In this document: positions 40,528-48,514 of the stretch, piece after piece
Position numbering within the stretch: position 1 is the stretch's first letter
How the letters are laid out: every line of letters begins with the position of its first letter
Assembly: GCF_017052585.1 (NCBI RefSeq)
Contig: NZ_JAFFHZ010000001.1
Coordinates: 2,522,501 to 2,586,500 of the forward strand
From: Paenibacillus apiarius
GTDB taxonomy: Bacteria > Bacillota > Bacilli > Paenibacillales > Paenibacillaceae
Reading direction: 5' to 3'
Length of the DNA: 64,000 nt
Translations under genes and position numbers: made by a program
Notes under the pieces: model-generated
What the model saw: only the letters and a program-made list of their open reading frames with translations
Told to the model about the DNA's origin: nothing
The model's database searches: none

Positions 40528-42834
40528 ATGAGATGGAATCATTTTAAATCCAAGCTGCTGTTCAAGTATATTTTGTCGTACTTGTCGATCTTTCTGGTTC
40601 CTTTAATTATTATGACGGTTATCATTTATGAGAACGCGGTCAGCAACCTCCGCTCCGAAATCGAGCAATCGGGCATAAGCCACCTAGAGCAAGCTAAATT
40701 GAATATTGATGGCAGGATGGCAGAATTGAGCGATATCGCCGCGCGAATAAGCTTCGACGGCAAGCTTACGCCTTATATGGTGCGGCACTTCTATTATAGC
40801 GGCGAAGCGATCGAGGCACTGGACAAGTACAAAGCGAACAGTTCCATCATTAATGAGCTGTTCTTATATTTTCGCGGCGATGATATCATATATTCTTCAA
40901 GAGGGCTGATGTCGATTGATACGCTCGTCGATCACAGCTTTCCATTCATGAATTGGAACAAAGAGACATTCGTCAAGGATTTGAACTCGGTCCATATTCC
41001 GACGCTTCGTCCGTCCGATTCGGTTGCGGTGAATAACCAATACGGGAAAGATCGGCTGCTCGCTTATCTTGTTCCGATCCCGCCGAATCAGACCTATTCT
41101 CATGGCACGGTTCTGTATTTCATTGAAGAATCGATGCTCACCGGGCTGATGGACTCGGTACTCGGGAACTTTAAGGGGAATGCATATATCTTTGATATGG
41201 ATGGCCATGCGCTTGCCGCGACAAGCCGTGGGGATGAGATGACTGAAGCGGATATGGCCAAGCTGGCCTCGATGCCGCCCGGCATTCATAGCGCAACATT
41301 CGGCAATGTGGATCATTCCGTCGTTGCGGTCAAGTCGGAAGCGAACGGTTGGACTTATGTGACAGCGATGCCATCGGAACAGTTTTTTGGCCGCGTCGTG
41401 CATATCCAGACGTTTATCTTCCTGATATTTGGCGTCGTCCTTATCTTCGGATCTATTCTGGCGGTGCAGTTGGCTCGGCGGCAGTACCATCCCATCCGCG
41501 ACTTGATGGAATTCGCCAAGCTGAAGACGAACCCGGATAACGTTCTGCCGTCAGGGAAGTCCGAGTTGGAGTGGATACGGGAAACGCTGCTATCCTATCG
41601 GAATCAGGTTGATCTGCAGGAGCCGTATGCACGGAATCAGTGTCTGCTGACGCTGCTGAAACACGGGGCGCCGAGCCGTCAGGAAGCGGAGGATATGCTG
41701 CGCATGATCGGCGTATCCATGCCTGGGAACCGTTGGTTCGTCATCATTGTGGCTTGGGATTATAGTGAGGTATTGCCTTTATCCACGCGCAATCGGGGAA
41801 TGCTATTGCAGAAGCTTGCCGAACTTCAACGAAGCGATGCGCAAGCGGCCGTATATGGCGTGGAATTGTCGCAGCCCGATCAACTTGCTCTTATCGTAAG
41901 CCTGACCGCGGATGAGACAGAGAAGGAACAGTTCCGGATGGAAGCAGTCGTCGAGGAGATGCAGCGCGCCATTTTGGAGCATGCTCAGGTCGTGCCTACG
42001 ATGGGCGTCGGAGGTTGCCATGCCGGACCCGAGCAGGTGAATCAATCTTATATCGAAGCTGCTTCTGCGCTCGAATATCGGATCGTGAACGGGAAGGGCA
42101 GCGTGACCTTCTTTACACATCTGTCTCATGAGCGGGATCATCATTTCTGGATTGCCAAGGACTCGCTCATCAAGCTTGCACAGAGCTTGAAGCAAGGCAA
42201 TGCCAACGTGGCGGTCGCAACTATCGGGGCCTTGTTCAGCAAGCTGCATAGTCAAGATATGCCGATCGCGCTTCTGCGCTGCATGTGCTTTGATTTGCTT
42301 AATACGGTGCTGAAGGCCGCATCTGAACTGGGGCTTGCCGAAATGGCCCAGCGCGTGCCGGATCTGGCGGGCTTCGAGACGCTGGAACAGCTGGAAGCGA
42401 AGCTGTGCGAGCTGGCGCTCTACATTTGCGGTCAAGTGGAACAGCTGCAAGAGACCGAGCAGCGCTCGCTCGCCGATGAAGTCATTGCATACATTGAGCA
42501 GCATTATACCGATTATGAGCTTAGCCTCGAGCGGCTTGCCGGGATTTATCGGGTGTCTGTCTCCTATTTGAGCCGTTCGATTAAGGAGAAGAGCGGACGG
42601 ACATTCTCGCAATATGTGTGGCAGCTGCGGATGGATGATGTCGTCCACCAGCTTAAGAGCGGCGACGAGCCGCTGAAGGACATTATTTTGCGCGTCGGTT
42701 ATTTGGATGTGCCGAACTTTATCCGCAAGTTCAAGAAGGAGACCGGCTATACTCCGGGCCAATACCGGAGGCTGTACGGGGCAGGCGAAGTCTCTGCCGA
42801 CTTGGACGAGGATGGAATGAAGACAATCGTATAA
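40528..42834 (+). CDS. membrane-bound AraC-family regulator with extracellular sensor
   Basis: A one-piece transmembrane regulator of 768 residues. TM1 (about 11-32) is followed by a large extracellular Cache-like region (about 33-285), TM2 (about 290-315, HIQTFIFLIFGVVLIFG), a long cytoplasmic linker and a C-terminal AraC double HTH (about 655-755: DYELSLERLAGIYRVSVSYL, then GYLDVPNFIRKFKKETGYTP). Such proteins in Paenibacillus sense a carbohydrate outside and switch on nearby ABC importers. The ATG at 40528 follows GGAGGGGG. Paralogue of the gene at 48515-50815, with near-identical opening words (WNHFKSKLL). Confidence 0.88.
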   Translation: MRWNHFKSKLLFKYILSYLSIFLVPLIIMTVIIYENAVSNLRSEIEQSGISHLEQAKLNIDGRMAELSDIAARISFDGKLTPYMVRHFYYSGEAIEALDKYKANSSIINELFLYFRGDDIIYSSRGLMSIDTLVDHSFPFMNWNKETFVKDLNSVHIPTLRPSDSVAVNNQYGKDRLLAYLVPIPPNQTYSHGTVLYFIEESMLTGLMDSVLGNFKGNAYIFDMDGHALAATSRGDEMTEADMAKLASMPPGIHSATFGNVDHSVVAVKSEANGWTYVTAMPSEQFFGRVVHIQTFIFLIFGVVLIFGSILAVQLARRQYHPIRDLMEFAKLKTNPDNVLPSGKSELEWIRETLLSYRNQVDLQEPYARNQCLLTLLKHGAPSRQEAEDMLRMIGVSMPGNRWFVIIVAWDYSEVLPLSTRNRGMLLQKLAELQRSDAQAAVYGVELSQPDQLALIVSLTADETEKEQFRMEAVVEEMQRAILEHAQVVPTMGVGGCHAGPEQVNQSYIEAASALEYRIVNGKGSVTFFTHLSHERDHHFWIAKDSLIKLAQSLKQGNANVAVATIGALFSKLHSQDMPIALLRCMCFDLLNTVLKAASELGLAEMAQRVPDLAGFETLEQLEAKLCELALYICGQVEQLQETEQRSLADEVIAYIEQHYTDYELSLERLAGIYRVSVSYLSRSIKEKSGRTFSQYVWQLRMDDVVHQLKSGDEPLKDIILRVGYLDVPNFIRKFKKETGYTPGQYRRLYGAGEVSADLDEDGMKTIV

Positions 42835-43323
42835 AAATATCGGACCTATCTCCTCCTTGTAGTACGGCTAAGTCATTGTTTTCACCGCCAATCACAGGAG
42901 GAGAATTTGTCATGTGCAGTATCATTTTTCATTTGTGAATTGCAATTCTCTTTCTGCGGCAACGGGGTGCCGTTATCTTCAGTGTTATTTCGCTTTACAA
43001 ATTAGAGGAAATATTATATATTATTTACAATTCCAACAAAAACGATAAAAGCAATCCTTAAACCCGCTTCCTTTACTCAACTCAATTTCCCCCTTATTTA
43101 AGGCACAACAGAATGAAAGTAATTTACTCGCTAACCATGAATGATCCCCTCAGATTTTCTTATCAAAGGACTCCATAGCCATTCTGTATTTGGCATTTCA
43201 ACCAGATTTACAGATCAGAACATACACTCGGAAACTAAATCCTACAATAAAACTCTTTTTAATGGGGATTTCTTTGACGCTTTCGAAGTGGATTTATTTT
43301 ACATTTCTATAAAAAGGAGGCTA
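42835..43323 (+). other. AT-rich intergenic region before the halocin-like gene
   Basis: 489 bases with no supported gene. AGGAGGAG at 42897 precedes a mini-ORF of 8 codons (ATG at 42912), which may be a chance or leader ORF. A frame open upstream of 43324 from 43141 lacks a ribosome site. Base composition drops here relative to the flanking regulators. Confidence 0.4.
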
Positions 43324-44070
43324 ATGAAAGTGAAAGGAAATAGGATCGAAAAAACGTTACGTATGTTGTTGGCTGTGCTTGTGATCGCCAATGTCTTTTT
43401 CAGCGCAAATTCTTTTGCCAAGGAGAGGAGTGTATTTCCCAGTAAGGAACAGTTTCTTCAAATGGTAAGAAGTGATTTCAATTATGTAAAATACAAAAAA
43501 CAGTTGCTGAACGTTGAACCTAAACTGGTGAATGATCTTCGTGATGAGAACAATAAACCGTACGGTTATATTGCTCAATTTGAATTTGAATATGGGAATG
43601 AGGCAAAGAATACGATTCAATTCGCTTCGCTTCTCGCTTTTGCCTATGATGAGAACAAACAAGAAGTTGAAACTTTCATAATAGACTATAGTAATTCATA
43701 TCCTGATGGAAAAATATACGTAAGAGATCATACTGAAAGTATTCTGCATTCTTACGCAATCAATGAAAACCTCAAAAAATATTTCTCGGATATTACTAAA
43801 GAAGCTCAAGTGTTACAAGAATTAAACAGCGATAGCGATAATATCTTATCCAATACATATTGCTGGCAATGTACAAAATATGAGGACAGAGGGGACAACT
43901 ATGATGGAAAATGCGGGGCGCTGGTAGGAACAGCCTGTCTATTTGCAGACAAAATACCCATATACGGAAAACTTATATGTGCAGGGGCTACAATTATAGG
44001 TTGTTATGTGCCTCCTTATAAAATTTGTGTTGAGGGAAGATGGAATAGCAGGTGTCCTGTTGAGGATTGA
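43324..44070 (+). CDS. halocin-C8-like bacteriocin proprotein (putative)
   Basis: 248 residues. Sec signal peptide (about 1-32, LLAVLVIANVFFSANSFA), a middle part of about 140 residues without known family, and a Cys-rich C-terminal domain from about 176 with eight Cys (first pair C180/C183 in CWQC). The spacing ACLFADKIPIYGKLICAGAT then IIGC parallels halocin C8 (ICGLLGITIPVAGLSC then a Cys near IVC). Halocin C8 is also made as a proprotein whose N-terminal part is the immunity protein. The ATG at 43324 follows AAAGGAGGCT perfectly. AT-rich compared with neighbours, suggesting acquisition. The activity is an inference. Confidence 0.6.
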   Translation: MKVKGNRIEKTLRMLLAVLVIANVFFSANSFAKERSVFPSKEQFLQMVRSDFNYVKYKKQLLNVEPKLVNDLRDENNKPYGYIAQFEFEYGNEAKNTIQFASLLAFAYDENKQEVETFIIDYSNSYPDGKIYVRDHTESILHSYAINENLKKYFSDITKEAQVLQELNSDSDNILSNTYCWQCTKYEDRGDNYDGKCGALVGTACLFADKIPIYGKLICAGATIIGCYVPPYKICVEGRWNSRCPVED

Positions 44071-44129
44071 AAAGGATGTTGTGCATGAATGTCCGATTTT
44101 TTAAATGCCTTTAAAATAAGGGGGTATTC

Positions 44130-44411
44130 ATGAAAATTAAAGAATGGGCGCTTTCAATCGTTATACATGCTTTTTTAGGTTATCTATGGGTTCTTTTTGT
44201 TGATCATGTCTGGGGCATTGCTAATTCCATGGATAATATGATCTTAAGCGGTCTTATCTTATTATTAGGCACTTTTTTGTACGGACACATTGTAAATCGA
44301 ATTACTCCGTTTAACAGCTACCAACTGACTCACCCTGTTAAGATTGCAGGTATCATTTCTTTTGGATTGGTCGTCATCGTCCTTGTGTTGGTATGTAAAG
44401 TCATAACTTGA
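44130..44411 (+). CDS. small three-span membrane protein, possible immunity partner
   Basis: 93 residues with three hydrophobic segments (about 7-26, 36-53, 71-91). ATAAGGGGG lies before the ATG. It starts 59 bases after the halocin-like gene on the same strand with matching AT-rich composition, and is followed by a terminator, so the two likely form one unit. Small membrane proteins next to bacteriocin genes often give immunity or help export. No family recognised. Confidence 0.6.
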   Translation: MKIKEWALSIVIHAFLGYLWVLFVDHVWGIANSMDNMILSGLILLLGTFLYGHIVNRITPFNSYQLTHPVKIAGIISFGLVVIVLVLVCKVIT

Positions 44412-44473
44412 CCATCAATGACAATCGGCTTCGAGAAGCTGCATACCAGAATAAACATACGTGTGTGTTACCG

Positions 44474-44507
44474 GGCCGCCAAAGGTTCTCTTACAGGCGG
44501 TCTTTTT
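44474..44507 (+). terminator. terminator of the halocin-like unit
   Basis: GGCCGCC / GGCGGTC stem followed by TTTTT. Confidence 0.75.
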
Positions 44508-44656
44508 GCCTGCTTTCCGGGATTTTGAAGCAGCAAAGCAGGCAAATGTGTTGAATTTGTAGGTTATCGATAACATCAATTTTGACCAATTTCAATCCTT
44601 AAAAGCTCTTTCTTCCATTACTGTCCAAAAGCTAAAAATCCAGTAACTACGCGGGC

Positions 44657-44670
44657 TGAGAGCGCTTTTA
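44657..44670 (+). promoter_or_regulatory. cre-like site 1 upstream of the sugar importer
   Basis: TGAGAGCGCTTTTA matches the CcpA consensus TGWNANCGNTNWCA at 13 of 14 positions. It lies 166 bases before the first importer gene. Confidence 0.5.
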
Positions 44671-44730
44671 AAATGACAATGCGGAATCTACATATTTACG
44701 GTACACCAGGTGGCTGCCTACAATAATACA

Positions 44731-44744
44731 TGTAAGCGCTAGCA
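44731..44744 (+). promoter_or_regulatory. cre-like site 2 upstream of the sugar importer
   Basis: TGTAAGCGCTAGCA matches the CcpA consensus at 13 of 14 positions, with the central AGCGCT palindrome. It lies 92 bases before the importer start, a typical roadblock or promoter-overlap position. Confidence 0.55.
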
Positions 44745-44835
44745 AAGAACGGAGCAACAAATTGCAAACGCAGCTGGCGCAGCGACAATTACAATTCATA
44801 GATACGCGAAACTTTGAAAGGAGGGAGTGGACACG

Positions 44836-45795
44836 ATGCAAGGAAACGGACAGAGTGCCCTTTCAATGAACGTGGAACCGATCATAAAAAAGAAATCAAC
44901 CTGGAGAAAAATGCTGCAAAACTGGGAGCTGTATTTGTTTATAGCACCTGCATTTTTTTACTTCCTTATTTTCCACTATGGTCCAATGTACGGGATTCAG
45001 ATTGCTTTCAAAAACTTTATCCCGGCAAAGGGTATCTTAGGGAGTCCATGGGTAGGATTCGATCACTTCGAACGATTTTTTAACTCCTACTATTTCTGGG
45101 ATCTGTTGTGGAACACGCTCAGCATCAGCCTGTACGAATTGGCGATTGGCTTCCCGCTTCCCATTATACTGGCATTGGCATTTAACGAAGTGAAGGACGG
45201 CTTCTTCAAGAGAACCGTGCAAACGGTAACATACGCGCCGCACTTTATTTCCGTGGTCGTTATGGCTGGTATTATCATTACGTTCTTGTCGCCTTCTTCT
45301 GGAATTATTATTCACATTTTAACTTCTATGGGCATCGATGCGCCAGCCTTCCTGACGGATCCAGCGTGGTTCAAAACCATGTACGTCCTGTCCGGTGTGT
45401 GGCAGAGTACAGGATGGGGAACCATCATCTATTTGGCAGCCTTGTCTGGTGTCGATCCACAGCTGCACGAAGCGGCGGTTATGGACGGTGCGAGCCGGTG
45501 GCAGCGAATTTGGAACATTAACATTCCGACCATTGTGCCGACGATTACGATTTTGCTTATTTTGAACATGGGCAGCATTCTGGGCGTAGGCTTCGAGAAA
45601 ATCTTGCTCCTCCAGAACCCGCTTAACATGGAAGCATCGGACGTCATTTCGACCTTCGTGTATCGTTCCGGTCTTGTAGATGCTCAGTACAGCTTCTCCA
45701 CCGCTGTAGGCTTGTTCAACTCGGTGGTGAACGCTATCTTGCTCGTTACAGTCAACCAAATCGCGCGTCGTACTAGCGAAACAAGCCTGTGGTAG
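44836..45795 (+). CDS. sugar ABC importer permease, LplB type
   Basis: 319 residues, six membrane segments with YGIQIAFKNFIPAKGILGSP and the coupling loop GVDPQLHEAAVMDGASRWQR. This is the CUT1 permease class that in Paenibacillus imports oligosaccharides. The ATG at 44836 is chosen because AAAGGAGGG would touch the GTG at 44827. First gene of an importer operon without an ATPase. Confidence 0.92.
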   Translation: MQGNGQSALSMNVEPIIKKKSTWRKMLQNWELYLFIAPAFFYFLIFHYGPMYGIQIAFKNFIPAKGILGSPWVGFDHFERFFNSYYFWDLLWNTLSISLYELAIGFPLPIILALAFNEVKDGFFKRTVQTVTYAPHFISVVVMAGIIITFLSPSSGIIIHILTSMGIDAPAFLTDPAWFKTMYVLSGVWQSTGWGTIIYLAALSGVDPQLHEAAVMDGASRWQRIWNINIPTIVPTITILLILNMGSILGVGFEKILLLQNPLNMEASDVISTFVYRSGLVDAQYSFSTAVGLFNSVVNAILLVTVNQIARRTSETSLW

Positions 45796-45811
45796 AAGGA
45801 GGGAACGGCAC

Positions 45812-46723
45812 ATGGCTGCTGTCGTGAAAGAAACAAGAGCGGACAAAATATTTATTGTATGCAACTATATTTATCTTCTATTGGCATTCGTTATTGTAGC
45901 GTATCCATTGTTGTACATCATCAGCGCATCCATCAGCGATCCGAAGCTGGTCAACTCGGGTGAAATGTGGTTATTGCCGAAAGGAATTACGTTCGACGGT
46001 TACTTGAGGGTGTTTGAAAATGCCAAAATATGGTCCGGATATAAAAACACCATTATCTATACGGTCGTCGGTACGGCGGTCAACTTGTTCGTGACCTTGC
46101 CTGCAGCATATGCGTTGAGCCGTAAAGACTTCATCGGCCGCGGCTTCTTCATGGCCATGTTCATGTTCACGATGTTCTTCGGCGGTGGTCTCGTACCTGG
46201 ATACTTGCTCATTAAAAACTTGGGACTCATCAACAGCATGTGGGCGCTCATTTTGCCAGGGGCGGCTTCCGTATGGAACATCATTGTGGCGCGGACCTTC
46301 TTCCAGTCCACGATACCGAAGGAACTGCAGGAGGCAGCGCATATCGACGGCTGTACCAACATGAGGCTGTTCATCAAAATCGTATTGCCGCTATCTGCTC
46401 CAATTATCGCCGTTATGGCCTTGTTCTATGGTGTTGGTCATTGGAACAGTTACTTCGGAGCTCTCATTTATTTGAATGAAGAGGCTAAATACCCGCTGCA
46501 AATGATTTTGCGCCAAATTCTCGTATTGCAAGAAATGTCGGCAGAGACAACGGGTGCGGCGGTTAACGCTTCGGTCGCTGCGGCGCTCAACAATAAAGCG
46601 GATGTCGCTTCGCTGGTCAAGTATGCGGTCATCATCGTCTCGACCTTGCCGGTCATCGCCGTCTATCCATTCCTTCAACGCTATTTTGTACAAGGGGTTA
46701 TGATCGGTTCCGTCAAAGGTTAA
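45812..46723 (+). CDS. sugar ABC importer permease, YtcP type
   Basis: 303 residues, six membrane segments; coupling loop PKELQEAAHIDGCTNMRLF and the family ending IAVYPFLQRYFVQGVMIGSV. It forms the heterodimeric channel with the LplB-like partner 16 bases upstream. GAAGGAGGGA precedes the ATG. Confidence 0.93.
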   Translation: MAAVVKETRADKIFIVCNYIYLLLAFVIVAYPLLYIISASISDPKLVNSGEMWLLPKGITFDGYLRVFENAKIWSGYKNTIIYTVVGTAVNLFVTLPAAYALSRKDFIGRGFFMAMFMFTMFFGGGLVPGYLLIKNLGLINSMWALILPGAASVWNIIVARTFFQSTIPKELQEAAHIDGCTNMRLFIKIVLPLSAPIIAVMALFYGVGHWNSYFGALIYLNEEAKYPLQMILRQILVLQEMSAETTGAAVNASVAAALNNKADVASLVKYAVIIVSTLPVIAVYPFLQRYFVQGVMIGSVKG

Positions 46724-46847
46724 TCGTTATATCTTCGAAAGCATCAAGTTAACGTCAATAATAACCAAAGACTTCCAGGCTTTGATTATTATAAATATGC
46801 AAGTCCAAGAGGTATAATGATATTCATGAAAAAGGGAGGATCTTGCA

Positions 46848-48452
46848 ATGCAAAAGCTAAAAAAGACATGGGCGCTTCTGTTGTCTATGACGATGATCTT
46901 CACACTTCTTGCCGGTTGCGGCAGCGCTTCTTCGGATACTGCTGGCGGAGGCAACAAGAGCGGTGAGGAAACTGCAAGCAATGTAAACAAGGAAGGCTTC
47001 CCGATCGTTAAAGAACCGATCACGTTGACGATGATGGGTCAAGATGCAGGTATTCAAAACTGGAAAGACATGGAGTTTTTCAAGAAAATGGAGGAAAAAA
47101 CGGGCATCAAGTTTGAATTCCGCAACGCTCCTATTGACAGCTTTGATACAAAAAGAAACCTTGTATTTGCGAGCGGCGACTATCCGGATGTGTTCTTCTC
47201 GGGACAACTTCAAGCGTCAGACGAAGTAAACTACGGCGGACAGGGTGTCTTGATTCCATTGGAAGGCTTGATTGACAATTACGCGCCAAATCTGAAGAAG
47301 ATTCTTGACGAGAATCCAGACATCCGCAAATCAATTACGACGCCAGACGGACATATCTACAGCTTGCCGAACATCGATTTGGATGCGGGATGGTATCGGG
47401 GTCCATTGTGGTACAATGGCAAGTTCCTGAAAGCTCTTGGAATGGACAAGGTTCCGTCGACGGTTGATGAGTTGTACACTTACTTGAAACGTGTCAAAGA
47501 CGAGGATCCGAACGGCAACGGCAAGCAGGATGAAATTCCGCTCATTTCCGTTAAGCTGGATGATCTCCGGATGTGGCTGCTGGGATCCTGGGGGATTTAT
47601 AACGAAGTCATTTATTCCGATAAGGAAGATAAAGTCCACTATACGCCGATGGAACCAGGATACAAAGAGTATTTGACATTCCTGAACAAACTGTGGAGCG
47701 AAGGATTGCTGGATAAGGAAACGTTCTCGCAAACGGACGAACAGAAGAAAGCGAAAGGTAAAAACAACCAAGTCGGCTTGTTCTCTGACTACCATGCGTA
47801 CTTCACATTGGGTGGAGAACCTAGTATGACGGATCCGATGTACGCTCCAGTGAATAGTGACGTTCCAGCGGTAGCAGCGAAGCACCCGGGTCTGGCTAAA
47901 GGCGCATTTGCGATTACGAACAAAAACAAAAATCCAGAAGCTACGATGCGTTGGGTTGATTACCTGTACTCCACAGAAGGAGCAGAGTTGCTCAGCAACG
48001 GTCCAGAAGGCATACTGTGGGAATATACGAACAAAGACGACCATACGAAGAAATGGCTGGACGTGCCGGGCGGAGGCGATCGTGAAGAGTATCGTGCCAC
48101 GTTGACACCAGACTACGGCGTTGTTGTTCCTAAGATTACGAACGCAGATACAAAACGAGGCTTCGGCGGGGAATTCGATGATTGGTTGAAGAAAGAAACC
48201 GATGAAAAGATTCTGCCTATTGCCAAAGTTCCATTCCCAAGCGTGTACTTGTCTCAAGAAGACCAAGCAGAAATGTCCAGCTTGCGTTCCGACCTGGATA
48301 CGTATGTGAAGCAAATGGAAGCGAAATTCGTAACGGGACAAGAACCTCTCAGCAACTGGGATAAATATATTGAAACTTGCAAGAAAATGGGCGGCGATCG
48401 CATCGTAGAGATTTACCAAGCTGCCTATGACCAATGGAACTCCAATAAGTAA
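46848..48452 (+). CDS. sugar-binding lipoprotein, LplA type
   Basis: 534-residue extracellular solute-binding protein. Lipobox LLAGC near residue 24, then an acidic linker and the long CUT1 binding fold (ITLTMMGQDAGIQNWKDMEF near the start). A hairpin in the 124-base gap upstream (AATAATAACCAAAG with CTTTGATTATT) may raise its expression above the permeases, as is common for binding proteins. The sugar cannot be told from sequence. Start by AAAGGGAGG. Confidence 0.92.
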   Translation: MQKLKKTWALLLSMTMIFTLLAGCGSASSDTAGGGNKSGEETASNVNKEGFPIVKEPITLTMMGQDAGIQNWKDMEFFKKMEEKTGIKFEFRNAPIDSFDTKRNLVFASGDYPDVFFSGQLQASDEVNYGGQGVLIPLEGLIDNYAPNLKKILDENPDIRKSITTPDGHIYSLPNIDLDAGWYRGPLWYNGKFLKALGMDKVPSTVDELYTYLKRVKDEDPNGNGKQDEIPLISVKLDDLRMWLLGSWGIYNEVIYSDKEDKVHYTPMEPGYKEYLTFLNKLWSEGLLDKETFSQTDEQKKAKGKNNQVGLFSDYHAYFTLGGEPSMTDPMYAPVNSDVPAVAAKHPGLAKGAFAITNKNKNPEATMRWVDYLYSTEGAELLSNGPEGILWEYTNKDDHTKKWLDVPGGGDREEYRATLTPDYGVVVPKITNADTKRGFGGEFDDWLKKETDEKILPIAKVPFPSVYLSQEDQAEMSSLRSDLDTYVKQMEAKFVTGQEPLSNWDKYIETCKKMGGDRIVEIYQAAYDQWNSNK

Positions 48453-48461
48453 TGGAATGAA

Positions 48462-48494
48462 AAATAACCGGGAGCCTTATGCTCCCGGTTATTT
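48462..48494. terminator. bidirectional terminator between convergent genes
   Basis: AAATAACCGGGAGC / GCTCCCGGTTATTT around CTTAT, flanked by A and T runs so it can act on both strands. Confidence 0.88.
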
Positions 48495-48514
48495 CTATAT
48501 TACGGAACCTTATA

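Noticed and set aside
43141-43323. 61-codon upstream extension of the halocin-like protein
   Set aside because: A perfect ribosome site and signal peptide start at 43324; the extension has neither.
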